Source: Candidatus Portnoybacteria bacterium RIFCSPLOWO2_01_FULL_43_11
GTDB taxonomy: Bacteria; Patescibacteriota; Minisyncoccia; Portnoybacterales; UBA2143
Direction of reading: 5' to 3'
Length of the DNA: 32,933 bases
NCBI GenBank assembly: GCA_001819605.1
Contig: MHNE01000024.1
Location: 1 to 32,933, forward strand
Shown here one piece after another: positions 6,386-13,127 of this stretch (position 1 is the first letter of the stretch; each line of letters begins with the position of its first letter). A model generated the notes under the pieces. The model did no database searches and was not told the DNA's origin. It worked only from the letters and a program-made list of their open reading frames with translations. The position numbers and the translations under genes were made by a program.

Positions 6386-8059
6386 ATGACTTTAGCTTCT
6401 TCAAATTCAAAAACAAAATCTCTTCAGGAAAAGTTAATCCGGCTGAAGTATCAAGGAGAAGAAGAAAGGGCTAAAAATTTAGCGAATAAGCTTGGTTTTT
6501 CGTATTTAGATCTGACCGTCTCGCCAATAAGGGCTGAAATCTTGTCTCTTTTAAACGAAGCAAAAGCCAAAAAAGCGAAAGTCGCCATTATCCAAAAAAG
6601 AGAAAAACAGCTTTGGCTGGGAACTTTAGACCCAAGCAACCCTTTAGCCAAACGAATATTTGAGGAGTTTGAGAAAAAAGGATATCAGATTAAAGTGTTT
6701 ATCGTTTCTCTTCGGGGGCTGGAAAAAGCTTGGGCGCCTTATAAAGATTTCGTACCGCCGTCCGGGGGAATTACCGGAAAAATAGAAATAGACATTGAAA
6801 AAATCAAACAATTCCAGAAAGAAATTAAAAATCTTGAAATTTTTAAGCAAAAAATCATTGAAGTGCCGGCTATTGATCCTTCGAAATTAGTGGAGCTGAC
6901 TATTGTCGGGGCCTTAGCCACTGATTCGTCCGACATTCACCTTGAACCGAAAGAAGAAAAAGTCACCTTAAGATACCGCATTGATGGAGTTCTCCACGAT
7001 GTGGCTTTTTTATTTCCAAATATCTATAAATATATTCTCTCGAGGATAAAACTGCTTTCAGAAATGCAGCTCAATATTTATGACATACCGCAGGACGGAC
7101 GCTTTACTATCAAAATTGGCCAAAATGACATTGAAGTGAGAGTTTCGGTGGTGCCGGGCGCTTACGGCGAAAATATCGTAATGAGAGTCTTAAATCCTCA
7201 AGCCATCAAATTAAACCTGGAAGATTTGGGCCTAAGAAAGAGTAGTCTGGAAATTATTGAAAGAGAAATAGAAAAGCCCCATGGCATGATTTTAACCACC
7301 GGACCAACCGGCTCCGGAAAAACCACCACTCTTTACGCGTGTCTTAAAAAATTAGCGGATCCCACGATAAAAATCATTACCCTTGAAGACCCGATTGAAT
7401 ATCATCTGGGAAATATCGCCCAAACCCAGGTAGAAGAAAAAAGGGGCTATACTTTTTCCAAGGGGCTGCGGGCCATTCTTCGACAAGACCCGGATGTGGT
7501 CTTAGTCGGCGAAATTAGAGACAGAGACACGGCTGAAACGGCTCTTCAGGCCTCTTTAACCGGACATCTGGTTTTTTCCACGCTTCATACCAATGACGCG
7601 GCCGGCGCCGTGCCCCGTTTTACGGAATTAGGCGCCAAAGCGCCAATCCTCGCTTCGGCCTTAACTTTAATAATAGCCCAACGATTAGTCAGAAAAATCT
7701 GCCTAAAATGCAAAGTCGCTTTCTCTCCTTCGGCTAAACAATTTACTCAAATAAAAAAAGCTCTTGAAGGACTGCCTCAAGAGATTGAACGCCCGGCTTT
7801 GAATCAAAATCTTAAAATTCATAAAGCCAAAGGATGTTTACAATGCAACCAGACCGGCTATAAAGGCCGAATCGGCGTTTTTGAAATAATTATAGTAGAA
7901 GACGAAATGGAAAAACTAATCAGCGTTTCTCCTTCTCACGCCCAAATTCTCGCTTTTACGCAAAAACAAGGATCAATGACTATGTATCAGGACGCTGTTT
8001 TAAAAGTTCTTGAAGGAATTACGGCCTTAGAAGAAGTGGAAAGAATAGTTGGTCAATAA
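6386..8059 (+). CDS. pilB: Type IV pilus / type II secretion assembly ATPase (PilB/GspE family)
   Basis: About 557 aa from ATG 6386. A GTG at 6374 would add four residues but lies inside the putative -10, so ATG is preferred. An N-terminal GspE_N-like domain is followed by the ATPase core. On numbering from the GTG, these are ASSDIHLEPKEEKVTLRYRIDG (about 183-205), Walker A TGPTGSGKTTT (309-319), the Asp box TLEDPIEY, Walker B ILRQDPDVVLVGEIRD, and the His box TGHLVFSTLHTNDA. A zinc-binding pair, ICLKCK and CLQCNQTGYKGR, follows. It powers pilus or pseudopilus polymerisation at the cytoplasmic membrane. No other pilus gene is in the window, so its partners must be elsewhere. Confidence 0.9.
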   Translation: MTLASSNSKTKSLQEKLIRLKYQGEEERAKNLANKLGFSYLDLTVSPIRAEILSLLNEAKAKKAKVAIIQKREKQLWLGTLDPSNPLAKRIFEEFEKKGYQIKVFIVSLRGLEKAWAPYKDFVPPSGGITGKIEIDIEKIKQFQKEIKNLEIFKQKIIEVPAIDPSKLVELTIVGALATDSSDIHLEPKEEKVTLRYRIDGVLHDVAFLFPNIYKYILSRIKLLSEMQLNIYDIPQDGRFTIKIGQNDIEVRVSVVPGAYGENIVMRVLNPQAIKLNLEDLGLRKSSLEIIEREIEKPHGMILTTGPTGSGKTTTLYACLKKLADPTIKIITLEDPIEYHLGNIAQTQVEEKRGYTFSKGLRAILRQDPDVVLVGEIRDRDTAETALQASLTGHLVFSTLHTNDAAGAVPRFTELGAKAPILASALTLIIAQRLVRKICLKCKVAFSPSAKQFTQIKKALEGLPQEIERPALNQNLKIHKAKGCLQCNQTGYKGRIGVFEIIIVEDEMEKLISVSPSHAQILAFTQKQGSMTMYQDAVLKVLEGITALEEVERIVGQ

Positions 8060-8228
8060 AAATACCCGCTAAGCTGTAGGCAACGACTCTCTGTTCAAGG
8101 ACAGAGAGAAAAGGCCATTCCGAGGAGTAATCCAGCCGGAGCCAGATTATCCGAAACTAAGATAAAGCCCCTATCGAACCCTGCATTAAAAATGGGGCCC
8201 TTATTGCCTACAGTTTAGCGGGTGTTTT
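8059..8228 (+). ncRNA. Candidate structured non-coding RNA of unrecognised class
   Basis: The 170 nt directly after the pilB stop fold into a closed multibranch shape. The closing stem P1 pairs 8059-8083 with 8204-8228: 25 consecutive pairs with only two G.U wobbles (63-8224 and 73-8214 in 8000s numbering) and no mismatch. Inside are P2 8087-8094/8101-8108 (8 bp, TCAAGG loop), P3 8124-8132/8145-8152 (GGA-TAATC with GATTA-TCC, one bulged G), and P4 8167-8171/8194-8198 (GCCCC/GGGGC). No long open frame fits. It does not match the sequence signatures I know for tmRNA, RNase P RNA or SRP RNA. A 6S-like RNA is possible from size and long closing stem, but the four-way junction is not typical. A MITE-like element with inverted ends is the other alternative. 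Strand is assumed from the neighbouring genes. Confidence 0.6.
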
Positions 8229-8327
8229 AGAAACTCAAATGGAAGAAATTTGATGTTATTAATGTTTTCTGTTATTCTTAACCATAAAGATTCATCAAGC
8301 GGATTATTACCCTTATTTTATCAAACT

Positions 8328-9356
8328 ATGAATAATTTGTCAAGCCCTATCACTTCACCAAAGGAACTTCAGGAAGACCGCAATTTAGATATTACTTTAA
8401 GGCCCCGCTCGTTTAATGAGTACGCCGGGCAGGAAAAAATCAAAGATAATTTAAAAATCCTGATTGAGGCGGCTAAAAAAAGAGGCGAGGCCGTTGAACA
8501 CCTGCTTTTATATGGAAGTTCGGGGCTTGGTAAAACGAGTTTAGCGCATATTATTGCCAAAGAGATAGGAGCCAACCTTAAAGTCACCTCAGGACCAGCC
8601 ATTGAAAAAACCGGGGACTTGGCTTCTATTCTAACTTCGCTTCAAGACGGAGATATTCTTTTTGTGGACGAATGTCATCGACTCAATAAAAACATTGAAG
8701 AGATTTTATATCCGGCCATGGAAGATTATAAGCTGGACATTATCATCGGCAAAGGGCCGTCAGCCAAAATCCTGCGGCTTGATTTGCCCCGTTTTGCTTT
8801 AATCGGCGCCACCACCCGCATTGGACTTTTATCCTCGCCATTAAGAAGCCGTTTTGGCGCCACTTATCGTTTGGATTTTTATGAACAAAAAGATATTGAA
8901 AAAATCATCAGCCGCTCGGCCAATATTTTAAACGTCCAGATTGAGCCAAGCGCTTTAAAAATTATCGCCCAAACAGCCCGGGCCACGCCGCGGGTGGCTA
9001 ACCGGCTTTTAAAAAGAGTCCGTGATTTTTGTCAGGTTAAAGGCGATGGCGTTATAAATCAAGACATTACCAGGCAAGCTCTGAAAATGCTGGAAATTGA
9101 TGAATTAGGCCTTGAACCGACAGACCGCTCTATTTTGGAAGTCATCATTAAAAAATTTGACGGCGGGCCGGTCGGTCTTCAGACTTTAGCCGCGGCCACG
9201 AGCGAAGAACAAGAAACCATTGAAGAAATCTACGAGCCCTATCTTCTCCAACTTGGTTTTTTGGCCCGCACTCCCCGCGGCCGCGTCGCCACTAAATTGG
9301 CTTATGAACACTTGGGGGTGAAATATAATCAAACGGAACAAAATAAGTTGTTATAA
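8328..9356 (+). CDS. ruvB: Holliday junction branch migration ATPase RuvB
   Basis: 342 aa from ATG 8328, chosen because RuvB homologs begin shortly before the conserved RPRSFNEYAGQEKIKDNL. A TTG at 8250 would add 26 unconserved residues. Motifs are Walker A in LLYGSSGLGKTSLAH (SSGLGKT where many RuvBs have PPGLGKT), Walker B LFVDECHRLNK (Cys in place of the usual Ile of DEIHRL), sensor and arginine-finger region IGATTRIGLLSSPLRSRFG, and a C-terminal winged helix ending in TPRGRVATKLAYEHLG. It drives branch migration with RuvA. ruvC lies two genes downstream, but ruvA is not in the window. Confidence 0.93.
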   Translation: MNNLSSPITSPKELQEDRNLDITLRPRSFNEYAGQEKIKDNLKILIEAAKKRGEAVEHLLLYGSSGLGKTSLAHIIAKEIGANLKVTSGPAIEKTGDLASILTSLQDGDILFVDECHRLNKNIEEILYPAMEDYKLDIIIGKGPSAKILRLDLPRFALIGATTRIGLLSSPLRSRFGATYRLDFYEQKDIEKIISRSANILNVQIEPSALKIIAQTARATPRVANRLLKRVRDFCQVKGDGVINQDITRQALKMLEIDELGLEPTDRSILEVIIKKFDGGPVGLQTLAAATSEEQETIEEIYEPYLLQLGFLARTPRGRVATKLAYEHLGVKYNQTEQNKLL

Positions 9357-9394
9357 GGCTCTAATTTTCGTAAATGCCCTTTATAGACACAGCG

Positions 9395-9428
9395 AATCCT
9401 CACAGAAACGAGGATTTATTTATTTTTT
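9395..9428 (+). terminator. Intrinsic terminator after ruvB
   Basis: AATCCTC (9395-9401) and GAGGATT (9410-9416) form a 7-bp stem with an 8-nt loop, followed by TATTTATTTTTT (9417-9428). It lies 39 nt after the ruvB stop and before the yebC promoter-like sequence. The stem is short, so termination may be partial. Confidence 0.6.
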
Positions 9429-9435
9429 CATTTCA

Positions 9436-9465
9436 TTGACACTCTAATTCTTCAAATGATACCAT
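9436..9465 (+). promoter_or_regulatory. Putative yebC promoter
   Basis: A consensus -35 TTGACA at 9436-9441 is followed by an 18-nt spacer and TACCAT (9460-9465, 4 of 6 to TATAAT). The predicted transcription start falls at about the yebC ATG (9472), suggesting a leaderless mRNA. However, a GAGG at 9467-9470 also resembles a Shine-Dalgarno sequence, so the -10 may be misplaced. Confidence 0.45.
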
Positions 9466-9471
9466 TGAGGC

Positions 9472-10011
9472 ATGTCTGGGCACTCACACTTTTCTTCCAT
9501 AAAACACAAAAAAGCCATTGAGGATAAAAAACGGGGAAAGATTTTTTCAAAGATTTCCAAAATGATTATTATGGCTGTTAAGGAAAAAGGCAAAGACCCG
9601 GAAACAAATATTCAACTGCGAGGAGCTATTGAAAAAGCCAAGGAATTTAATATGCCCAAAGATAATATAGAAAGAGCGATTAAGCGCGGAGCGGGGGAGC
9701 TGGGAGGAGAAAAATTAGAAGAATTTGTTTATGAGGCCTATGGGCCGAATGGCATGGCTTTGATTATTGAAGGGATTACGGATAATAAAAATAGAACTCT
9801 TTCTGAAATAAAAAAGATTTTAGGTCAGCATAACGGAAAATTGGCTGATACCGGAAGCGTGAAATATCTGTTTGAGAAAAAAGGCGCTGAATGGTCTCCC
9901 AAATACCCGCTTCAAATTAGTGATGAAAAAAACAAACAGCAATTAGAAAAACTTTTTGAGGCCTTGGATGAAAACGATGATGTGAATGAAATATACAGTA
10001 ATTTAAAATAA
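9472..10011 (+). CDS. yebC: YebC/PmpR family translation/regulatory protein, short form
   Basis: 179 aa. It starts with the hallmark MSGHSHFSSIKHKKAIEDKK (YebC: MAGHSKWxxIKHxK) and contains NIQLRGAIEKAKEFNMPKDNIERAIKRG and FVYEAYGPNGMALIIEGITDNKNRT. Family members are usually about 240-250 aa. Here the sequence jumps from GSVKYLFEKKGAEWSPKYPL to a C-terminal end (LEALDENDDVNEIYSNLK-like) that normally closes the full protein, so much of the third domain is absent. The family acts in translation of difficult proline-rich stretches and/or as DNA-binding regulators. The next genes, ruvC and upstream ruvB, give the common yebC-ruv neighbourhood. Confidence 0.88.
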   Translation: MSGHSHFSSIKHKKAIEDKKRGKIFSKISKMIIMAVKEKGKDPETNIQLRGAIEKAKEFNMPKDNIERAIKRGAGELGGEKLEEFVYEAYGPNGMALIIEGITDNKNRTLSEIKKILGQHNGKLADTGSVKYLFEKKGAEWSPKYPLQISDEKNKQQLEKLFEALDENDDVNEIYSNLK

Positions 10012-10111
10012 ATGTTAGAAGTGTTAGATCGTTCGCTTTGCTCACTTGTTGGAATTGTTTAATAATAAAACGGGTGATCCAATAATTCTAACATCTTCAA
10101 CATTCTAACAT
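10012..10111. repeat. Imperfect inverted repeat bridging yebC and ruvC
   Basis: ATGTTAGAA (10012-10020) starts right after the yebC stop. Its exact reverse complement TTCTAACAT occurs at 10086-10094 and again at 10103-10111, the last copy containing the first two bases of the ruvC start codon. With one bulge the outermost pairing extends to about 13 bp. An RNA hairpin here would bury the ruvC start. No T-run follows. Confidence 0.55.
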
Positions 10112-10577
10112 GACTATATTAGGCCTAGACCCTGGCACAGCGGCAACAGGGTATGGAGTCATTAAAAAACAAAGCGAATTAAGAGCCATTGATTATGGAT
10201 GTATTAGAACAAGTCCGCAATTTTCTACAGCAGAACGGCTTAAAGAAACGCATCAACAAATCGCTAAACTTATTAAAAAACATAAGCCGGATATAATTGC
10301 CATAGAAGATATTTTCTTTTTTAAAAACTTAAAGACAGCCATTAAAGTCAGCCAGGCGCGGGGCGTGGCTCTTTTATCAGCCAGCCAAGCAAAAATTCCA
10401 ATAGCCGAATTTACGCCCCTCCAAATCAAGCAAGCGGTGACTAGTTATGGCCGGGCTGATAAAGCGCAAGTTCAAAAAATGGTCAAAATACTGCTCGGAC
10501 TCAAAGAAATCCCAAAACCAGACGACGCGGCTGACGCTTTGGCCGTGGCTATTTGCTGCGCGAACACCTATAAATAG
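10110..10577 (+). CDS. ruvC: Crossover junction endodeoxyribonuclease RuvC
   Basis: A 155-aa Holliday-junction resolvase. The RNase H-fold acidic residues are visible in GLDPGTAATGYGVI (Asp), IAIEDIFFFKN (Glu), and the C-terminal DDAADALAVAICC (two Asp). The central ARGVALLSASQAKIPIAEFTPLQIKQAVTSYGRADKAQVQKMV segment is typical. Length is normal (about 160-170 aa). It would cut junctions delivered by RuvAB. The start codon sits inside an inverted repeat shared with the yebC 3' flank. Confidence 0.92.
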   Translation: MTILGLDPGTAATGYGVIKKQSELRAIDYGCIRTSPQFSTAERLKETHQQIAKLIKKHKPDIIAIEDIFFFKNLKTAIKVSQARGVALLSASQAKIPIAEFTPLQIKQAVTSYGRADKAQVQKMVKILLGLKEIPKPDDAADALAVAICCANTYK

Positions 10578-10588
10578 TTAATTGAATT

Positions 10589-11251
10589 ATGTCAGTAATC
10601 ACTCAATACATGGTCAATCAGGGAGTGCCCCAAGAAACGGTTATTCTTATTTTAATGCTCCCGATTGTGGCGACAATTATCGCTTTTGGCCGGCAGGTGA
10701 TCGGCATAAGGGGCTTTGGCATTTATACGCCTCTGATTATTACTTTTGCTTTTTTAGCCACCGGGCTCAAATACGGCCTGGCTATTTTTATCGTTATTCT
10801 TTTGGTCGGCACTTTAATGAGATTTTTAGTCAGATATATCCGCCTGCTCTATCTGCCGCGCATGGCTATTGTTTTAACAGCCGTGGCCTTGGCTATTTTG
10901 GCCATTTTTTTAGAAGGCGCTTATTCCGGCCGAAAAGGATTGATCGCCTCTTCTATTTTTGCCGTTCTGATTATGATTACCTTAGTGGAAAAATTCGTGG
11001 TTGTTCAGATTGAAAGAGGGGCCAGAGAAGCGATTATTTTAACTATTGAGACATTATTTCTTTCAATAATCTGTTATTGGGTAGCCGCTTCCGTTTGGTT
11101 AAGAAATTTGGTCTTTATTTATCCTTTTTGGATTATTTTTGGCGCGGTTATTATTAACATTCTTTTAGGAAAATGGACAGGATTGCGGCTTTTTGAATAT
11201 TGGCGCTTCAGAGAAGTGATTAAAAGAGTGGATTTACCCGAAAAGAAATAA
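10589..11251 (+). CDS. Seven-TM membrane protein, 7TM-transglutaminase-type C-terminal domain
   Basis: 220 aa with about six or seven hydrophobic segments and few charged residues. It opens MSVITQYMVNQGVPQETVILILMLPIVATIIAFGRQVIGIRGFGIYTPLI. The GIRGFGIYTPL stretch after the first helix and RLLYLPRMAIVLT are reminiscent of the 7TM domain usually found C-terminal to an inactive transglutaminase in proteobacterial proteins encoded beside an ATP-grasp ligase. The transglutaminase part is absent here. It ends 3 nt before the ATP-grasp/protease gene. The matching neighbour strengthens the call. The function is unknown. Confidence 0.7.
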   Translation: MSVITQYMVNQGVPQETVILILMLPIVATIIAFGRQVIGIRGFGIYTPLIITFAFLATGLKYGLAIFIVILLVGTLMRFLVRYIRLLYLPRMAIVLTAVALAILAIFLEGAYSGRKGLIASSIFAVLIMITLVEKFVVVQIERGAREAIILTIETLFLSIICYWVAASVWLRNLVFIYPFWIIFGAVIINILLGKWTGLRLFEYWRFREVIKRVDLPEKK

Positions 11252-11254
11252 GAA

Positions 11255-12613
11255 ATGAATATGCTCGCCTTCTTAAAAAAATCCAAGTATGTTTTAGGCC
11301 TTAACGCCAGAAATCTTAATTATCTCCGGCCCTCAAATTCATTGAGGGCTATTCGTATCGCCGACAATAAACTTTTGACTAAAAAAATTTTAAGAAAAGC
11401 CAGTCTGCCGGTTCTTCAAAACTACGGCCTTATCCGGCAAATCAAAGAATTAAAAGAGTTTGACTGGTCAACTCTGCCTTCCACTTTTACCCTAAAGCCC
11501 AACTGCGGCTTGGGCGGCCAGGGTATTTTAGTCGTTTACGGCCGCAAGAAAAAATTTCCTTATCCCTGGATAAAAGCCGACGGCCGCCCGGTTAACATTA
11601 AAGATTTGGAAAATCACATTTTAAACATACTGGAAGGCACTTTTTCTTTAACCAGCTTGCCGGACATCGCTTTTTTTGAAGAAAGAATTAAATTACTTAA
11701 ACTTTTTAAGCCGTATGTTTATCGCGGCATTCCTGACATTAGAATCATTATTTATAATTCAGTGCCGGTTATGGCTCAACTACGCCTGCCCACCAAAGAA
11801 TCTTCGGGCCGGGCAAATCTGCATCAAGGAGGCATTGGCGTAGGCATTGATTTAGGCACCGGCATTACCACTACGGCTATCCATCGCGGCCGTCTTATTG
11901 AGTATGTGCCGGGCGCCAGATTACTGCTAAAAGGCCTCCAGATTCCGGAGTGGAAAGAAATTCTTAAATTGGCTATTCAAGCCCAAATAGTCTCCCGGCT
12001 GAATTTTTTGGGCGTTGACATTGCCATTGACCGGGAAAAGGGACTAATTATTTCAGAGCTTAACGCCCGGCCCGGACTCTCTATCCAAATTGCCAATTTA
12101 TCTCCTTTGGCTGACCGCCTTTTAAGAGTCAAAGGATTAAAAATTAAAAACCCTCTTAAGGGCGCGAAAATCAGCCAAGACCTTTTTGGCGGCGAAGTAG
12201 AAGAAACTCTGGAAGAAGTTTCCGGCAAAAAAGTTATTGGCATTAACGAACCGATTGAAATCCCTGACAGACAAAGCGGGAAATACCCGACTATGGCTAA
12301 AATTGATACCGGCGCTTATCGGACCACTATCTCGACCAACTTAGCTCGTCAATTGGGGTTAAACGAAGCGATGAGATACAAAAAAGTTAGAGGAGCTTTG
12401 GGACTGGAAGAACGACCGATTATTGAATTTTCTTTTATTTTAGATAAAAAATTAGTCTCAACCGAGGCTTTTATCGCTGACCGCAGTCAGCTAAAATACG
12501 ATATTATTGTCGGCCGCAAGGACTTAAAACAATTTTTGGTTGACCCAAGTAAAAATATTTTTATGTCCCAAAGGGTCTTAGAAAAAGTTAAAGAAAAAAG
12601 AGGAATAAAATAA
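11255..12613 (+). CDS. ATP-grasp (alpha-L-glutamate-ligase-like) fused to RimB-like retropepsin-fold protease
   Basis: 452 aa with two domains. Residues about 1-300 are an ATP-grasp ligase resembling 'alpha-L-glutamate ligase-like' proteins: DNKLLTKKILRKASLPVLQNY, FTLKPNCGLGGQGILVV (ATP-binding lysine and glycine-rich loop), ANLHQGGIGVGIDLGTGITTTAI, and the metal-binding ISELNARPGLSIQIAN (E268, N270). Residues about 325-445 form a RimB/putative zinc-protease domain of retropepsin fold, with catalytic-type DTGAYRTTIS (D351), RPIIEFSF and YDIIVGRKDL. In most genomes these activities are separate genes, so the fusion supports coupled ligation and hydrolysis of a peptide or amino-acid tail. The substrate is unknown. 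ATG 11261 is an alternative start. Confidence 0.8.
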   Translation: MNMLAFLKKSKYVLGLNARNLNYLRPSNSLRAIRIADNKLLTKKILRKASLPVLQNYGLIRQIKELKEFDWSTLPSTFTLKPNCGLGGQGILVVYGRKKKFPYPWIKADGRPVNIKDLENHILNILEGTFSLTSLPDIAFFEERIKLLKLFKPYVYRGIPDIRIIIYNSVPVMAQLRLPTKESSGRANLHQGGIGVGIDLGTGITTTAIHRGRLIEYVPGARLLLKGLQIPEWKEILKLAIQAQIVSRLNFLGVDIAIDREKGLIISELNARPGLSIQIANLSPLADRLLRVKGLKIKNPLKGAKISQDLFGGEVEETLEEVSGKKVIGINEPIEIPDRQSGKYPTMAKIDTGAYRTTISTNLARQLGLNEAMRYKKVRGALGLEERPIIEFSFILDKKLVSTEAFIADRSQLKYDIIVGRKDLKQFLVDPSKNIFMSQRVLEKVKEKRGIK

Positions 12614-12614
12614 A

Positions 12615-13124
12615 ATGAAAATGCTTATTATTGGCTCTAAAAAATCAATAGAATCTCAACAACTGAAAAAAGAAGCGGAAAAAAGAAATCATTACTTAAA
12701 AATAATGCCCTTAAATCAATTGATTTTAGGTTTTCAGAAAAATCTTTTCGTTTCCACCAAAAAAGGTCGGGATATTTCCGAATTTGACGCAATTCTTTTC
12801 CGGGCCATCAGCCGGCACATTGTTGAGGCCAAAATTATCGCCAGATATATGAAAAATAAAAATAAAATAGTTATTGACGATATTTTAGCTAAAAGCAATT
12901 ATGATTATCATAAATTTTTAATGCATACCAAATTAAAAGAATTAGCATTAACGGCCGCGAGAGCCGCTGAAATAGAGTTTGCCGGCTTAGATATTATGCC
13001 GGATAAAAACGGCCGATTAAAAGTTTTAGAGATAAACCGTTCGCCTCAATTTAAAAGATTCAGCCAAGTAACCGGCATTAATGTTGCCGAAGAAGTGATT
13101 AAGTATATTGAAAAAAAAAGATAA
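12615..13124 (+). CDS. RimK-like protein lacking the central ATP-grasp region
   Basis: 169 aa, against about 290-300 for RimK ligases. Residues 1-107 match the RimK pre-ATP-grasp domain and hinge (MKMLIIGSKK..., FDAILFRAISRHIVEAK, IDDILAKSNYDYHKFLMHTKL). From about residue 108 it jumps directly to the RimK C-terminal segment ELALTAARAAEIEFAGLDIM...KVLEINRSPQFKRFSQVTGINVAEEVI, with E139 and N141 as metal ligands. The intervening ATP-binding lysines and loop, roughly 120-140 residues, are missing without a frame break. It may be a regulatory partner of the neighbouring ligase, a decaying gene, or an assembly artefact. The reading frame is clean and it follows the fusion gene by one base. Confidence 0.72.
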   Translation: MKMLIIGSKKSIESQQLKKEAEKRNHYLKIMPLNQLILGFQKNLFVSTKKGRDISEFDAILFRAISRHIVEAKIIARYMKNKNKIVIDDILAKSNYDYHKFLMHTKLKELALTAARAAEIEFAGLDIMPDKNGRLKVLEINRSPQFKRFSQVTGINVAEEVIKYIEKKR

Positions 13125-13127
13125 AAT

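Noticed and set aside
8059-8228. Interpretation of this region as an ordinary rho-independent terminator after pilB
   Set aside because: The 25-bp outer stem encloses 120 nt with three further hairpins, far larger than a terminator, and only a short U-run is present at its end.
10582-11013. 143-aa plus-strand ORF overlapping the 7TM gene
   Set aside because: It is a +1-frame shadow with a Cys/Tyr/His-rich composition unlike a real protein. The 7TM frame continues through it with coherent helices.
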